Source: Thiorhodospira sibirica ATCC 700588 (GTDB lineage Bacteria; Pseudomonadota; Gammaproteobacteria; Ectothiorhodospirales; Ectothiorhodospiraceae). Taken from it: a DNA stretch of 64,000 nucleotides. The notes beneath the pieces are model-generated. The model was not told the origin of the DNA, searched no databases, and worked only from the letters and a program-made list of their open reading frames with translations. Within the stretch, counting starts at the first letter, position 1. Every line of letters begins with the position of its first letter. Shown here one piece after another: positions 47,686-57,571 of this stretch. The position numbers and the translations under genes were made by a program. The stretch is from the NCBI RefSeq assembly GCF_000227725.2, contig NZ_MU255056.1:1404747-1468746 (forward strand), in the 5' to 3' direction.

Positions 47686-48453
47686 GTGTCTGCAGGCTAT
47701 CTTTACAGCGCGGCCATCAGTTTTTTTATGCTGATTGGGCTGGGGGGCTGTGCGAGTATCCCAGGGAATGTCTCCAGTCGTGATCAAAGCGCCGCCGAGG
47801 TTTATGTGAACCTGGGTCAGGCTTATTTGCAGCGTAATAATCTGCGCGAGGCCAGGACGGCGCTGGAGCGTGCCCTGTCGCTGAACCCCCACAATTCCAC
47901 GGCCCATCTGCTGTATGCTATTTTGCAAGAGCGTATTGAACAGCCGCAGATGGCGGATCAAAGTTATCGCCAGGCGGTGCGTCTAGCCCCAGAGGAGGGC
48001 GAGATCCGCAATGCCTATGGCGCTTTTTTATGCCGTCAGCAACGCTTCAGTGAGGCCGATCAGAGCTTTGAAAAAGCCTATCGCAATCCCTTCTATGAAG
48101 CCCCCGAGCGTGCCCTGACCAATGCCGGGGTCTGTGCCCAGGAAGCGGGTGATCAAACACGAGCCGAGCAGTTATTTCGCCGCGCCCTGGAGCGCAATCC
48201 GCAGTATGCCCCGGCGCTGTTTGAGATGGCCGAGTTAAGCCTGATGCAAAAAAATTATCTGGCCACCCGCGCCTACCTGCAACGCTTTACGGCGATTGCG
48301 CCACACACCCCGGAAACGCTCTGGATGTGTTATGAGGCGGAACGTGCGCTAAATCATCACGCGGGCTTTACCCACTGCGCAATGCGTCTTAAAAATGATT
48401 TTCCGACGGCTTCGCAAACCGTTCGACTGCTGGAGATTGAGCGTGTTGAATAA
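47686..48453 (+). CDS. pilW: Type IV pilus biogenesis lipoprotein PilW/PilF (TPR)
   Basis: Outer-membrane lipoprotein that helps secretin assembly for type IV pili. 255 residues with a lipoprotein signal (FFMLIGLGGCAS) followed by about six TPR-like repeats from residue ~38 (AAEVYVNLGQAYLQRNNLREA; ARTALERALSLNPHNSTAH). The start is GTG at 47686 with GGGAGG upstream inside rlmN. Its end overlaps the rodZ start by a few bases, so the genes are tightly coupled. The position between rlmN and rodZ is the classical gammaproteobacterial location. Confidence 0.92.
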   Translation: MSAGYLYSAAISFFMLIGLGGCASIPGNVSSRDQSAAEVYVNLGQAYLQRNNLREARTALERALSLNPHNSTAHLLYAILQERIEQPQMADQSYRQAVRLAPEEGEIRNAYGAFLCRQQRFSEADQSFEKAYRNPFYEAPERALTNAGVCAQEAGDQTRAEQLFRRALERNPQYAPALFEMAELSLMQKNYLATRAYLQRFTAIAPHTPETLWMCYEAERALNHHAGFTHCAMRLKNDFPTASQTVRLLEIERVE

Positions 48454-49483
48454 AAATGAACCCTTCAACCCGGAAGGCGATTTACCTAAATCGGCAAGCG
48501 GTGCAGCGGCAGGCTTTGGCACGTTGCTGCGCGAGGCACGCGAAAAGGCGGGAATCAGTCAGGCCGATTTATCCAACCGTCTGCATCTGCGCATGGATGT
48601 TGTGCGCGCCCTGGAAGCGGAGCGTCTTGCAGATTTACCTGAGCCGACCTATGTGCGTGGCTATTTACGCGCCTGTGCGCGGGTTTTTGAGATCAGCCCA
48701 CAGGCTTTCTTAGAGGCCTTTGAACGGCAAACCTCGACAGCGGCACCCACGCCGGTGATACCTGTCCCGACAACGCCAGCCGCCGAGACGCTAAAACCCG
48801 CCCCCCCAGCGGCGGCCAAGCCAGTGCCTGCGGTGGCAGAGAAAGCCCCGCCTGCAGAAACTGCTCCTGGCCCCTCACCGAGCCTGAAGATTCGCAAAGA
48901 ATGGCGCATCAATCCGTATCTGATCGGCGCGGTGCTGTTGCTGGCGATTATTGTGCTGGTGATCTTTGGTTTTTCTGGAAAAAGCGAGCCGCCAGACAGC
49001 GTGCTTGATACTCCGGAAGCGACGGCTGATGAGGCGGAACGGCCTGCACCGCTGGCTTTACCCTCGCCCGGTATCGGTGTAGCTCCGTCGCTGCCAGCGC
49101 TGCCTACGCCAGCCCCTGCACCGGTGGCGCCAGCGCCCACTGCCAGTCCAGAAGCACCCCCAGCGGCAGCGCCAGCCACAGAGGCGGTGACCCCAACACC
49201 CGCACCCGCCGCTGCAACGCCAGGCCCGGCACCAGGACAGGCGCGGATTCGTTTACGGTTTAGTGAGGATTCCTGGGTGGAGATTCGTGATTCCGCCGGT
49301 AACCGGGTTTTGGTCGGTTTGATGCGTGCCGGTCAGGAACGCAATCTTGAAGCAGCCTTGCCCTTGCGTTTTGTGCTGGGCAATACCCCTGGGGTACAGA
49401 TGGAACTCAATGGCAAAGCCTATGATCTCGCCCCGCATCGTCGCAGTGGCGATAGCGTCGCCCGTTTTACCCTGGAGCGTTGA
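48443..49483 (+). CDS. rodZ: Cytoskeleton protein RodZ
   Basis: Bitopic membrane protein that links MreB to the wall-synthesis machinery and sets cell shape. About 346 residues from GTG 48443 (TTG 48446 is the alternative), overlapping the pilW stop. The cytoplasmic helix-turn-helix domain is FGTLLREAREKAGISQADLSNRLHLR (~25-50), followed by YVRGYLRACARVF. A Pro/Ala-rich linker leads to a basic patch and one membrane helix (PYLIGAVLLLAIIVLVIFGF). A long Pro/Ala periplasmic linker follows, then the DUF4115 domain (IRLRFSEDSWVEIRDSAGNRV). In most relatives ispG follows rodZ; here hisS follows directly. Confidence 0.93.
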   Translation: MLNKNEPFNPEGDLPKSASGAAAGFGTLLREAREKAGISQADLSNRLHLRMDVVRALEAERLADLPEPTYVRGYLRACARVFEISPQAFLEAFERQTSTAAPTPVIPVPTTPAAETLKPAPPAAAKPVPAVAEKAPPAETAPGPSPSLKIRKEWRINPYLIGAVLLLAIIVLVIFGFSGKSEPPDSVLDTPEATADEAERPAPLALPSPGIGVAPSLPALPTPAPAPVAPAPTASPEAPPAAAPATEAVTPTPAPAAATPGPAPGQARIRLRFSEDSWVEIRDSAGNRVLVGLMRAGQERNLEAALPLRFVLGNTPGVQMELNGKAYDLAPHRRSGDSVARFTLER

Positions 49484-49486
49484 TGG

Positions 49487-50758
49487 ATGGCTAAGGGCAT
49501 TCAATCCATTCGTGGTATGCACGATATCCTTCCCAGTGAAGCCCCGGCCTGGCAGTGGCTGGAGATGCACATTGCCGGGCTGTTGCAGCGCTACGGGTAT
49601 CAGCAGATCCGCTTGCCCATTGTGGAACGCACCGAGCTGTTTGCCCGCTCCATCGGTGAGGTCACCGATATTGTGGAAAAGGAGATGTACACCTTTGAGG
49701 ATCGCAACGGCGACAGCCTGACGCTGCGTCCTGAAGGCACCGCCGGTTGTGTGCGTGCCGGCATTGAGCACGGCCTGCTGCATCATCAGCAACAACGGCT
49801 GTGGTATAGCGGCCCGATGTTTCGCCATGAGCGCCCACAAAAAGGCCGTTACCGCCAGTTTCACCAAATCGGCGTGGAGAGCTTTGGCATGGATGGCCCG
49901 GATATTGATGCCGAGCTGATCATCATCACCGCCCGCCTGTGGCGCCTGTTGGGTCTAACTGATGTGCGTCTGGAGATCAACACGCTAGGCTCTGCTGAGG
50001 CACGCGCTCAGTACCGCGAGGTCTTGGTGGCCTATTTCAAGGCCCATCTTGCCGATCTGGATGAGGATGCCCGGCGCCGTTTGGACAGCAATCCGCTGCG
50101 TATTCTCGACAGTAAAAATCCGGCCATGCAGGCCGTGATTGCGCAGGCCCCCAGTTTTATGGACTATCTGGACGCGGATTCACAGGCGCATTTTCAGACC
50201 TTGCAGACGCTGCTGGATGCCGCCGGAATTGCCTATCAGATCAATCCGCGTCTGGTGCGTGGGCTGGATTATTACGGTCGCACGGTATTTGAATGGATCA
50301 CCGATTCGCTAGGCGCACAAGGCACGATCTGCGCCGGGGGGCGCTATGATGCCCTGGTCAGTCAACTGGGAGGACAGGCCACCCCGGCGGCCGGTTTTGC
50401 CTTGGGCGTGGAGCGGCTGCTGGCCTTGCTGGAAGCACAGGCAAAACTCCCGCCGCCGCCGCTGCCCCAGGTCTATCTGGTACTGGCCGGTGAGGCGGTG
50501 CAATCCGCCGGGTTGGCCCTGGCCGAGCGCCTGCGTGAACAACTGCCGCACATGGCCCTGGTGGTCAACTGTGGTGGTGGCAGTCTGAAGGCACAGATGA
50601 AACGTGCCGATCGCAGCGGGGCAGCCTGGGCCTTGATTCTGGGTGAGCAGGAATGCGACCGCCAGAGCGTACAGATCAAATCCCTGCGCGATACCCAGAG
50701 CGCGCAACAGTGCGTACCCTGGGAGCAACTGGCCGCACATCTGGCCCCCTTGCTGTAA
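49487..50758 (+). CDS. hisS: Histidine-tRNA ligase
   Basis: Class II synthetase that charges tRNA-His. 423 residues. Motif 1 region [19 protein letters not shown], motif 2 [20 protein letters not shown], the histidine-specific [13 protein letters not shown], and the motif 3 arginine in [13 protein letters not shown] are all visible. The C-terminal ~95 residues form the anticodon-binding domain. The ATG at 49487 lies three bases after the rodZ stop, so translation is coupled. Confidence 0.96.
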   Translation: MAKGIQSIRGMHDILPSEAPAWQWLEMHIAGLLQRYGYQQIRLPIVERTELFARSIGEVTDIVEKEMYTFEDRNGDSLTLRPEGTAGCVRAGIEHGLLHHQQQRLWYSGPMFRHERPQKGRYRQFHQIGVESFGMDGPDIDAELIIITARLWRLLGLTDVRLEINTLGSAEARAQYREVLVAYFKAHLADLDEDARRRLDSNPLRILDSKNPAMQAVIAQAPSFMDYLDADSQAHFQTLQTLLDAAGIAYQINPRLVRGLDYYGRTVFEWITDSLGAQGTICAGGRYDALVSQLGGQATPAAGFALGVERLLALLEAQAKLPPPPLPQVYLVLAGEAVQSAGLALAERLREQLPHMALVVNCGGGSLKAQMKRADRSGAAWALILGEQECDRQSVQIKSLRDTQSAQQCVPWEQLAAHLAPLL

Positions 50759-50820
50759 CCGCTGGATTTAATTGATTCGGCGCACGCATGGCGTGTGCCT
50801 TTGCTTTGAGGAATGTTGGG

Positions 50821-51573
50821 TTGAGTACCTATAGCACTGATGAAGAACGCGTGGAGGCCATCCGCCGCTGGTGGCATGCCAACGGTGCGGCTGTTATTGT
50901 GGGACTGCTGCTGGGGATTTCGGCGCTGGTGGGCTGGAAACTCTGGACCGATTATCGTCAGGCCCGTGCAGAAAATGCCTCACAGATTTACATGGCAATG
51001 GTTCAGGCCACTACCCAGGAGCAGGCGGAGCGCGCCGAAGGCTATGCCCGCCAGTTACTGGAAGAATACCGCAACACCCCGTATGCCGCCTCTGCCGCCT
51101 TTGAATTGGCGCGCCAAGCCGTGGTCAACGATGATCTGCCAGTGGCCCAGGCGCATTTAAACTGGGTTTTGGCCCAGGCCAAACGCCCGGATACCCAACA
51201 GATTGCCCGTCTGCGTCTGGCGCGAGTGCTGATTGCCTCTGGCGATGGCACCCAAGCCCTGTCGGTATTGAGCAGCGACTTTGATCGCGGTTTTAGCGCG
51301 CTGGTCGAAGAACTGCGCGGCGATGCCTATCGCCAGCTAGGGCAGCTGGAACAGGCCCGGGCGGCTTACGACCGGGCGATTGCGGCGCATTTCGGCATTG
51401 CTGATTTTGTGCAGATGAAACGTGATGCCCTGCATCTTGCCAGCAGCACCACTGACGCAGCCTCTCCGGTAGAAGCAGAAAGCAGCGCCCCAGCCGAGTC
51501 ACCAGCGCCTGCATTACCTGCAGAAACGAGCGCGGCTGATGTCAACGATCCTAACCCCGTCATTACAGAATAG
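50821..51573 (+). CDS. yfgM: YfgM-type ancillary SecYEG/periplasmic chaperone protein
   Basis: Inner-membrane-anchored protein with periplasmic TPR domain that in E. coli contacts SecYEG and PpiD. 250 residues from TTG 50821 (GAGG upstream), starting LSTYSTDEERVEAIRRWWHANG, the typical YfgM head. One membrane helix (~21-40) is followed by TPR-like helices (~55-205), then a Pro/Ala/Glu-rich tail of about 40 residues. It sits between hisS and bamB as usual. Confidence 0.9.
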   Translation: MSTYSTDEERVEAIRRWWHANGAAVIVGLLLGISALVGWKLWTDYRQARAENASQIYMAMVQATTQEQAERAEGYARQLLEEYRNTPYAASAAFELARQAVVNDDLPVAQAHLNWVLAQAKRPDTQQIARLRLARVLIASGDGTQALSVLSSDFDRGFSALVEELRGDAYRQLGQLEQARAAYDRAIAAHFGIADFVQMKRDALHLASSTTDAASPVEAESSAPAESPAPALPAETSAADVNDPNPVITE

Positions 51574-51579
51574 CCCTCT

Positions 51580-52737
51580 ATGAAACCCCAGGCCCTCTTG
51601 CTTGCCGTTTTGCTCGCCCTGCTGCTGAGCGGCTGTGGCTTGTGGAATCGCGATACCAGCGAATCCCCGGCGCTGCTGCCAGAAATCACGGCGACCCAGC
51701 CCATGAAGACCCTCTGGGAGCGCAACACCGGAGGCGGCAGCGGACGCTTTTATGTGCAGCTCAAGCCCTTTCTGGATGGCGAGGCCATCTATGTCGCGCA
51801 GGCGGATGGTGGGGTCAGCGCCTATGCCCTGGCCGATGGGGCACCGCGCTGGGCCGTGCGGCTGGGCGAGCCGTTGACCGGCGGTGTGAATGGGGGCGGC
51901 GAGATTGCGGTCGTGGGGACTGCCAATGGTGAGGCGGTGGCCTTGCTCAAAGACTCCGGCGGTGAACTCTGGCGCACGCGCCTAAGCAGCGAGGTCATGG
52001 CCTTTTCCAACGCCAGCCGTGACCTTGTGGTCGCTCGTACCCACGACGGACGCCTGCATGCCCTAGATACCCAGACCGGCGCGATGTTGTGGGTCATCTC
52101 GCGTACCACGCCGCCATTGAGTTTGCGCGGTGTCAATGCGCCCTTATTACTGCCTGGGCGCGTGCTGGCTGGTTTTGATAATGGCCGGGTGGCGATGTTT
52201 AGCGTGGCGCGTGGCCAGCTTTTATGGGAAACCTCGCTGGCCATACCCTCCGGGCGCACGGAACTGGAACGCATGGTCGATGTGGACGGCTGGATGATCG
52301 CCACCCCACAAGCCATTTTTGCTGTGAGTTATCAGGGACGGGTAGCCGCACTCAATACCAACGATGGGCGGCTCTTCTGGGAACGTCCCTTTTCCTCTTA
52401 TCGCGGTCTGGATGCTGCCGGGCGTGAACTCTATCTGACGGATGCCTTCGGACATCTGTGGGCCTTGGATGCCCAAAACGGCGCTACCCTCTGGCAGCAG
52501 GACGCCTTACGGCTGCGTCGTGCCACCGCCCCGGTGGTCTGGGGTAATTATGTCGCCGTGGGTGATTATCAAGGCTATATCCATCTGCTGGATCGGGAAG
52601 ATGGCAGCCTGCAAGGACAGATCCGCGCCGATTCTCGCGGAATTGAGGCCCGCCCGGTCGTGCATGAAGATATCTTATATGTGCTGGGCAAAAGCGGGCG
52701 TCTCAGTGCCATTGCCCAGCCAGAGCTACGGCCCTAA
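51580..52737 (+). CDS. bamB: Outer membrane protein assembly factor BamB
   Basis: Lipoprotein of the BAM complex that folds beta-barrel proteins into the outer membrane. 385 residues with signal and lipobox LLSGC at ~19-23. The mature part is an eight-bladed beta propeller with recurring W-rich blades (GAPRWAVRLGEPLTGGV; GGELWRTRLSSEVMAF; GQLLWETSLAIPSG; GATLWQQDALRLRR). The blade sequence GRTELERMVDVDG matches the BamB loop that contacts BamA. It ends 15 bases before repeat copy C, which now separates it from der. Confidence 0.95.
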   Translation: MKPQALLLAVLLALLLSGCGLWNRDTSESPALLPEITATQPMKTLWERNTGGGSGRFYVQLKPFLDGEAIYVAQADGGVSAYALADGAPRWAVRLGEPLTGGVNGGGEIAVVGTANGEAVALLKDSGGELWRTRLSSEVMAFSNASRDLVVARTHDGRLHALDTQTGAMLWVISRTTPPLSLRGVNAPLLLPGRVLAGFDNGRVAMFSVARGQLLWETSLAIPSGRTELERMVDVDGWMIATPQAIFAVSYQGRVAALNTNDGRLFWERPFSSYRGLDAAGRELYLTDAFGHLWALDAQNGATLWQQDALRLRRATAPVVWGNYVAVGDYQGYIHLLDREDGSLQGQIRADSRGIEARPVVHEDILYVLGKSGRLSAIAQPELRP

Positions 52738-52752
52738 AACATCCATGTTTTT

Positions 52753-53049
52753 CTGATCGAGTTTCGCTAACAAACGTTAGCGCGCACCCTCAAGTGAGGA
52801 TGGGCCGATCCGCCAAAGCCAGATGAACAAACATCTAGCGCTAAGTTCTTGAGTACGCTTTAGGTTTTACATCTGAGACTTGCCCAGATAACCGCAAACC
52901 TAACTTATTAAAGAACGAAAACAGCCCTTGGTTCTCGGGCTAAGGCCATAGTAGGGTATGCTAAAGCGTATGTAAACCCTATTTCTAACTGAACTGTCTA
53001 GGAGGGTTTGTCTGTAAATGTTAGCGAATCGAAACCTAGGTGTAAGCTC
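52753..53049 (+). repeat. 298-bp structured non-coding repeat, copy C
   Basis: Full-length copy in the same orientation as copy A, 297 bp. Differences cluster in the middle (52907-52921 against 13859-13873), where a one-base loss and substitutions destroy a short reading frame present in A and B. The paired segments tacgctttag/ctaaagcgta, cgctaac/gttagcg and agccc/gggct are all kept. The element lies between bamB and der; its end is 66 bases upstream of the der start and supplies an accidental in-frame extension of the der frame. Confidence 0.75.
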
Positions 53050-53115
53050 TGTTACGCATCGCCGCTCATTGACCTGTCCGCTACGGGCAGGGTGGGTCGG
53101 CCCAGGAGTTTACCA

Positions 53116-54519
53116 GTGAGTGCCGTCATTGCCCTCGTGGGCCGTCCCAATGTGGGCAAATCCACCCTATTCAATCAATTAACCCGCTCTCGCGATGCCC
53201 TGGTCGCCGACTTACCGGGCCTGACCCGGGATCGTCAATATGGCATCGGCAAGGTCGGTGATTTTCCCTACATGGTGGTCGATACCGGCGGGCTTTCCGG
53301 TGAGGCCGAGGTCATGGATCAGCTCATGGCGGCACAGACTCGTCAGGCCATCGCCGAATCCGATCTGGTATTGCTGATGCTGGATACCCGTGAAGGGCTT
53401 AACAGCGTTGATGAAGCGATTGCCGAACAGTTGCGGCGCAGCGCCAAGCCGGTGCTGGTGGTGGCCAATAAAAGCGATGGTCTGGATGTCACCCAGGCCA
53501 CGCTGGAATTTCACGCCCTGGGTTTTGGTGCGCCTTACGCCATTGCCGCAGTGCATGGACGCGGCATTGCCGGGCTGATGGCCGAGGTCAAACAGCGCCT
53601 GCCGCAGGCTGCGGTGGTATCCACCGAGTCGCAGGCGCTGGATATGGACTGGCCGGGGATTCGCATTGCCCTGGTCGGACGGCCCAATGTGGGTAAATCC
53701 ACCCTGCTTAATCGCATCCTCGGCGAGGAGCGGGTGCTGGCCTGTGATCTGCCGGGTACCACCCGCGACAGCATTTTTGTACCCTTTGAGCGCGATGGCC
53801 AGGATTACACCCTGATTGATACCGCTGGTGTGCGGCGCCGCGCCCGGGTTCACGATGGCATTGAAAAATTCAGTGTGATCAAGACACTGCAAGCCATTGA
53901 AGCGGCGCATGTGGTGATCATGCTGGTGGATGCCCATCAGGGTATTGTGGAGCAGGATGCCCATCTGCTCGGGCTGATTCTGGAGGCCGGGCGGGCGGTG
54001 GTGGTGGCCATCAATAAATGGGATGGCCTAAGTCCTGATGCCCGCGAACGCCTGCGCGACGATCTGGGCCTGCGCTTAGGCTTTATGGACTTTGCCGAGC
54101 AGCGCTTTATTTCCGCTTTGCACGGCACCGGGGTGGGCGATTTGTTTGGGAGCGTACAGCGGGCCTATGCCAGCGCCCAGCTCAAAGTGTCCACCGCTGA
54201 GTTGACCCGGCTGCTGGAAATGGCCCTGGTGGAACATCAGCCTCCCTTGGTACGCGGGCGGCGCATCAAATTACGCTATGCCCATCAAGGCGGGCAAAAT
54301 CCCCCCCTGATCGTGATTCACGGCAAACAGACCGAATCCCTGCCGGGGGCCTACAAACGCTATCTGAGCAATCACTTCCGTCAACAGCTGCGGCTGGTCG
54401 GTACCCCGCTTCGTTTGGAATTTCGCACCGGCGAGAATCCCTATGCCGGACGGCGCAATACCCTCACCCCGCGTCAGCAATACAAACGCAAGCGCATGTT
54501 GCGCCATCTGAAAAAATAG
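53116..54519 (+). CDS. der: Ribosome biogenesis GTPase Der (EngA)
   Basis: Tandem-G-domain GTPase needed for maturation of the large ribosomal subunit. 467 residues from GTG 53116, with AGGAG seven bases upstream. The frame extends back to 53008, but those codons belong to the 298-bp repeat and are rejected. G1 motifs GRPNVGKST occur twice (residues ~8 and ~186). The G3 motifs DTGG and DTAG, and the G4 motifs NKSD and NKWD, follow in each domain. A KH-like C-terminal domain ends in [10 protein letters not shown]. Insertion of repeat copy C upstream means der probably relies on a promoter inside or after the repeat. Confidence 0.96.
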   Translation: MSAVIALVGRPNVGKSTLFNQLTRSRDALVADLPGLTRDRQYGIGKVGDFPYMVVDTGGLSGEAEVMDQLMAAQTRQAIAESDLVLLMLDTREGLNSVDEAIAEQLRRSAKPVLVVANKSDGLDVTQATLEFHALGFGAPYAIAAVHGRGIAGLMAEVKQRLPQAAVVSTESQALDMDWPGIRIALVGRPNVGKSTLLNRILGEERVLACDLPGTTRDSIFVPFERDGQDYTLIDTAGVRRRARVHDGIEKFSVIKTLQAIEAAHVVIMLVDAHQGIVEQDAHLLGLILEAGRAVVVAINKWDGLSPDARERLRDDLGLRLGFMDFAEQRFISALHGTGVGDLFGSVQRAYASAQLKVSTAELTRLLEMALVEHQPPLVRGRRIKLRYAHQGGQNPPLIVIHGKQTESLPGAYKRYLSNHFRQQLRLVGTPLRLEFRTGENPYAGRRNTLTPRQQYKRKRMLRHLKK

Positions 54520-54564
54520 ATCAGCCGCTTGCCTTATTTCCCCAAACGCCGTGACCTTTTTGCC

Positions 54565-55113
54565 ATGAAACGCACCGTATACCGATTGATCTTGCTCTGC
54601 TGGTTTTCTGTGATATTAGGCGGCTGCGATGCCTTGATCACCCCCACTCCCCCGATGGCCACGGTGAGCACGGTGGATCTTGAGCGTTTTATGGGGGATT
54701 GGTATGTCATGGCGAATATCCCCAGCCTCTTTGACGAAGGCGCGTTTAATGCGATCAAGCGCTACCGTCTACGCGAGGATGGGAGCGTGGAGGTGTTGCT
54801 GAGCTTTCGTGAAGGCGGCGTTACGGGCATCCCCAAGCACCACAAGGCCCGCGCCTTTATTCAGGATGACAGTGGTGCGCAATGGCGGATTCGCCCGCTT
54901 TGGCCCAGCCGCTTTGAATACCTGTTGATCTACCTGAGCGACGACTATACCCACGCCGTCATTGGGCGCAGCAAACGCGACCATGTATGGATCCTCTCAC
55001 GCAGGCCGGTCCTTGCCGACAACGAATATCAACGCATTCTGGCGATTCTCGATGAACACGGCTACGACACCCAGCAGGTTCAAAAAATCGGCCAAAGCTG
55101 GCCGGAACGCTAG
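54565..55113 (+). CDS. blc: Lipocalin-family outer-membrane lipoprotein
   Basis: A 182-residue lipoprotein of the bacterial lipocalin (Blc) type. Signal with lipobox LGGC (~18-21). The lipocalin signature is LERFMGDWYVMANIPSLFD (GxW motif), with GSVEVLLSFREGG and YLLIYLSDDYTHAVIGRSKRDHVWILSRRP following, matching the TDY/R structural motifs. Such proteins bind lysophospholipids or fatty acids in the periplasm. The start ATG 54565 is chosen because it begins the signal peptide directly; an upstream start at 54529 is unlikely. Confidence 0.9.
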   Translation: MKRTVYRLILLCWFSVILGGCDALITPTPPMATVSTVDLERFMGDWYVMANIPSLFDEGAFNAIKRYRLREDGSVEVLLSFREGGVTGIPKHHKARAFIQDDSGAQWRIRPLWPSRFEYLLIYLSDDYTHAVIGRSKRDHVWILSRRPVLADNEYQRILAILDEHGYDTQQVQKIGQSWPER

Positions 55114-55150
55114 CATGACCCCGCTCCCTTTCCTCCGATAAGCTGCCTCA

Positions 55151-57115
55151 ATGCGCTTTCAGACCGTGGTGCGTTTGGCAAGCCTGGCCTTGTTATCCAT
55201 TTTTTTGCTCATCGGCTGGGTCAGCGTACAATTCGGTCAGCGCCAATTGAACGCCGAGATTGAACAAGAAATCGTCCGCGCCCAGACGGCATATACCGTG
55301 TTGCAAAATGAGCTGGGGCAAATGCTGCTCTCCATTGCCGACCTGATCGCCTCTGATGCCCAGATCAAGCAATTGATCTGGGAAGGTCGTAAACACCTGC
55401 ACGCTGAAGGTGGGGGACGGGGTGGGCCACAAACGGCCATGATCCGCGCCCTGCTGATTCAGCGCATGATTGCGCAATGGGAGCGCATGGAACGTGACAT
55501 CGACTTGCGCCAGCTGCATTTTCATCTTGCCCCGGAAGGCGTGTCCTTTGTGCGCATGATTGCCCTGGAACATTTTGGTGATGATTTGCTGGGTGTGCGT
55601 CCACTGGTGGCTGATGTGCAACGCGATGGCATGGCGCGCACCGGCTTTGAAATTGGCCCCAGCTTTGCCGGATTGCGCGCCGTCGTCCCCATCCGGGCAC
55701 CGGCCTACAGCCTTCAAGAAGCATTTGAAGTTGTCGGCTCCATCGAGGTTGGCCTGTCGATTGCTGGGCATATCAAGCGCCTGAGCGCATCTACCCAGAT
55801 AGGCTACGGTGTATTGCTCAATACTGACAGTCGGGCAAGCAACATGCAGGAAGGCTATCAGCCGCCGCGCATTGGAGATCATTATCTTCTGGCCGCCTCG
55901 CGCCGGGAACTGCAGGACTGGCTACACCAGCAAAGCTTGCCGGAATATGCCCAGCGTTGGCAGCAGTTTCGTATCAGCCAAGAGAACCAGACCTTTGAAG
56001 TGGTGCGCTTTCCCTTATACGAATATACCGCGCACTCCAAAGCCAGCGGCTTGCCGGCCGGCTCGGTGATCTTGTGGATAGAAATCAGCCCCTATCTGCA
56101 AGAATTTCACACCTCGCGCCGCTACACCCTGGTTCTGGTTGCAGCGGGCTATCTAGTGACCCAGATCATGCTGTTTTTGCTGCTCAACCACTCGCGTCAA
56201 GAATGGCAGATACAACTGGATGAAAGCACCCAGGCCATCCGCCATTTATCACAGCAACACGCCTTGCTGCTCAATACCGTCGGTGAAGGGATCATCGGCC
56301 TGAATCGCCACGGCAAAGTCACCTTCGCCAATCCCAGCGCACTGTCTATCCTGAAATATGAGCACAGCGCGCTGCTTGGAAAAGATCATCGTCACACCTT
56401 CCACCGCCTGCACCCACCCCACGAATGTGCGATTTTGCAATCACTCGCCGATGGTCAGACACGTCAGGCGGAAGATCAGTTTATGACCGCAGATAGCTTA
56501 ATGCTTTCCGTGCTGGTCACCGTGGCGCCGATGGAACAAGGCCACTGCCGTACCGGCGTGGCGCTGGTGTTTCGTGATATTAGCGAAATGAAGGCCAAAG
56601 AGGCCCGCTTGATTGAAATGGCCACGACCGATGCTTTAACCGGGGTCGCCAATCGACGCTGTTTTATGGATCAACTAAAAACGCAATACGAGCGCCTGAT
56701 TCGCCTGCACGAACCCTGCGCCGTCATCATGGCCGACCTGGATTTCTTCAAACGCATCAACGACATCTACGGCCACGCAGCCGGTGATACCGTATTACAG
56801 CAATTTAGCCGCATCACCCAAAGCAACCTGCGCAAGATGGACCTGCTCGGACGCATCGGCGGCGAAGAATTTGCCATCCTCATGCCTGGCAAAACCGTCG
56901 AAGAAGCCCTCCCTGCCGCTCAGCGCATTCGCGACGCCGTCGAACAGGCACACATCCATGCCGACGGCCAACCGCAGCCCATCCAGATCACCGTCAGCAT
57001 GGGAATCAGCGCCGTCAGCCCCCGCGATACCACCCTCGACGCCGTGCTCAAACGCGCCGATGATGCGCTCTACACCGCCAAGCAAAACGGACGCAACCGC
57101 ATCGAATGCGCCTAA
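55151..57115 (+). CDS. Membrane sensor diguanylate cyclase (periplasmic sensor, PAS, GGDEF)
   Basis: A 654-residue signalling enzyme that makes cyclic di-GMP. An N-terminal membrane helix (~8-26) and a second (~325-345) enclose a ~300-residue periplasmic sensor rich in helices, resembling double-Cache-like domains (MIRALLIQRMIAQWERMERDIDLRQLHFHL). A PAS domain follows (LLNTVGEGIIGLNRHGKVTFANPSAL), then GGDEF with DALTGVANRRCFM, DLDFFKRINDIYGHAAGD and active-site RIGGEEFAIL. The catalytic site appears intact. No EAL domain. The ligand of the sensor cannot be guessed. Confidence 0.92.
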   Translation: MRFQTVVRLASLALLSIFLLIGWVSVQFGQRQLNAEIEQEIVRAQTAYTVLQNELGQMLLSIADLIASDAQIKQLIWEGRKHLHAEGGGRGGPQTAMIRALLIQRMIAQWERMERDIDLRQLHFHLAPEGVSFVRMIALEHFGDDLLGVRPLVADVQRDGMARTGFEIGPSFAGLRAVVPIRAPAYSLQEAFEVVGSIEVGLSIAGHIKRLSASTQIGYGVLLNTDSRASNMQEGYQPPRIGDHYLLAASRRELQDWLHQQSLPEYAQRWQQFRISQENQTFEVVRFPLYEYTAHSKASGLPAGSVILWIEISPYLQEFHTSRRYTLVLVAAGYLVTQIMLFLLLNHSRQEWQIQLDESTQAIRHLSQQHALLLNTVGEGIIGLNRHGKVTFANPSALSILKYEHSALLGKDHRHTFHRLHPPHECAILQSLADGQTRQAEDQFMTADSLMLSVLVTVAPMEQGHCRTGVALVFRDISEMKAKEARLIEMATTDALTGVANRRCFMDQLKTQYERLIRLHEPCAVIMADLDFFKRINDIYGHAAGDTVLQQFSRITQSNLRKMDLLGRIGGEEFAILMPGKTVEEALPAAQRIRDAVEQAHIHADGQPQPIQITVSMGISAVSPRDTTLDAVLKRADDALYTAKQNGRNRIECA

Positions 57116-57534
57116 GGCTTAAACGGGGTGTTCGCAGTCGCAGGGTTCAGAACGGATGTTGTGAGGTGGCGAGGAGCAAAAAACAGTTCTTGATTTTTTC
57201 TTCATTCTTCATCAAAATTCCCTACTGTAGATAGGTTATCTACAAGCGCGAAGGTTTCGCGTTCCATGGTCGGGGTCGAAGTCGAATCGCAAAGTTGTTC
57301 TCTGTTCAGGATGAACGCCGAGGCCACTTTTATGGCGCAAGCTGGGTTTCGACGGCTGAAACCGCCCATGTTGCCGGTGTTGACCGGCCATTCGGTTGGG
57401 ACTGCTCAACCAGGACTCCAGTTGCTCGCCCGCAAGGGTGTTATCAACGGAGAGCGAAGTGCCTAAAAATCGCATAAGCAACTTTGTTTAGGTTTTTAGG
57501 AGCAGGCATATCAGATACATCTGAAGATAAAGGC
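57116..57534. other. Non-coding stretch before the tRNA terminator
   Basis: About 420 bases without a gene I can support. Short frames exist (for example 57266-57466), but none has recognisable protein character, a ribosome site or a likely start. The composition resembles a decayed sequence, possibly an old insertion-sequence fragment, but I find no inverted repeats to prove it. Confidence 0.5.
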
Positions 57535-57567
57535 GAAAAAAAAGGTGCCGACGAGGGCACCTTTTTT
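57535..57567 (-). terminator. Rho-independent terminator of the tRNA operon
   Basis: GGTGCC (57544-57549) and GGCACC (57556-57561) form a stem flanked by A and T runs (aaaaaaaa on one side, tttttt on the other). Read on the minus strand it follows tRNA-Asp directly with a long T tract. Confidence 0.85.
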
Positions 57568-57571
57568 AATT

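Noticed and set aside
53008-53115. N-terminal extension of Der by 36 residues
   Set aside because: The extra codons come from the end of the 298-bp repeat; a strong AGGAG-GTG start lies at 53104-53118 where Der normally begins.
57266-57466. 66-codon frame upstream of the tRNA terminator
   Set aside because: No ribosome site, no domain, no similarity I recognise; kept only as a note on a non-coding stretch.
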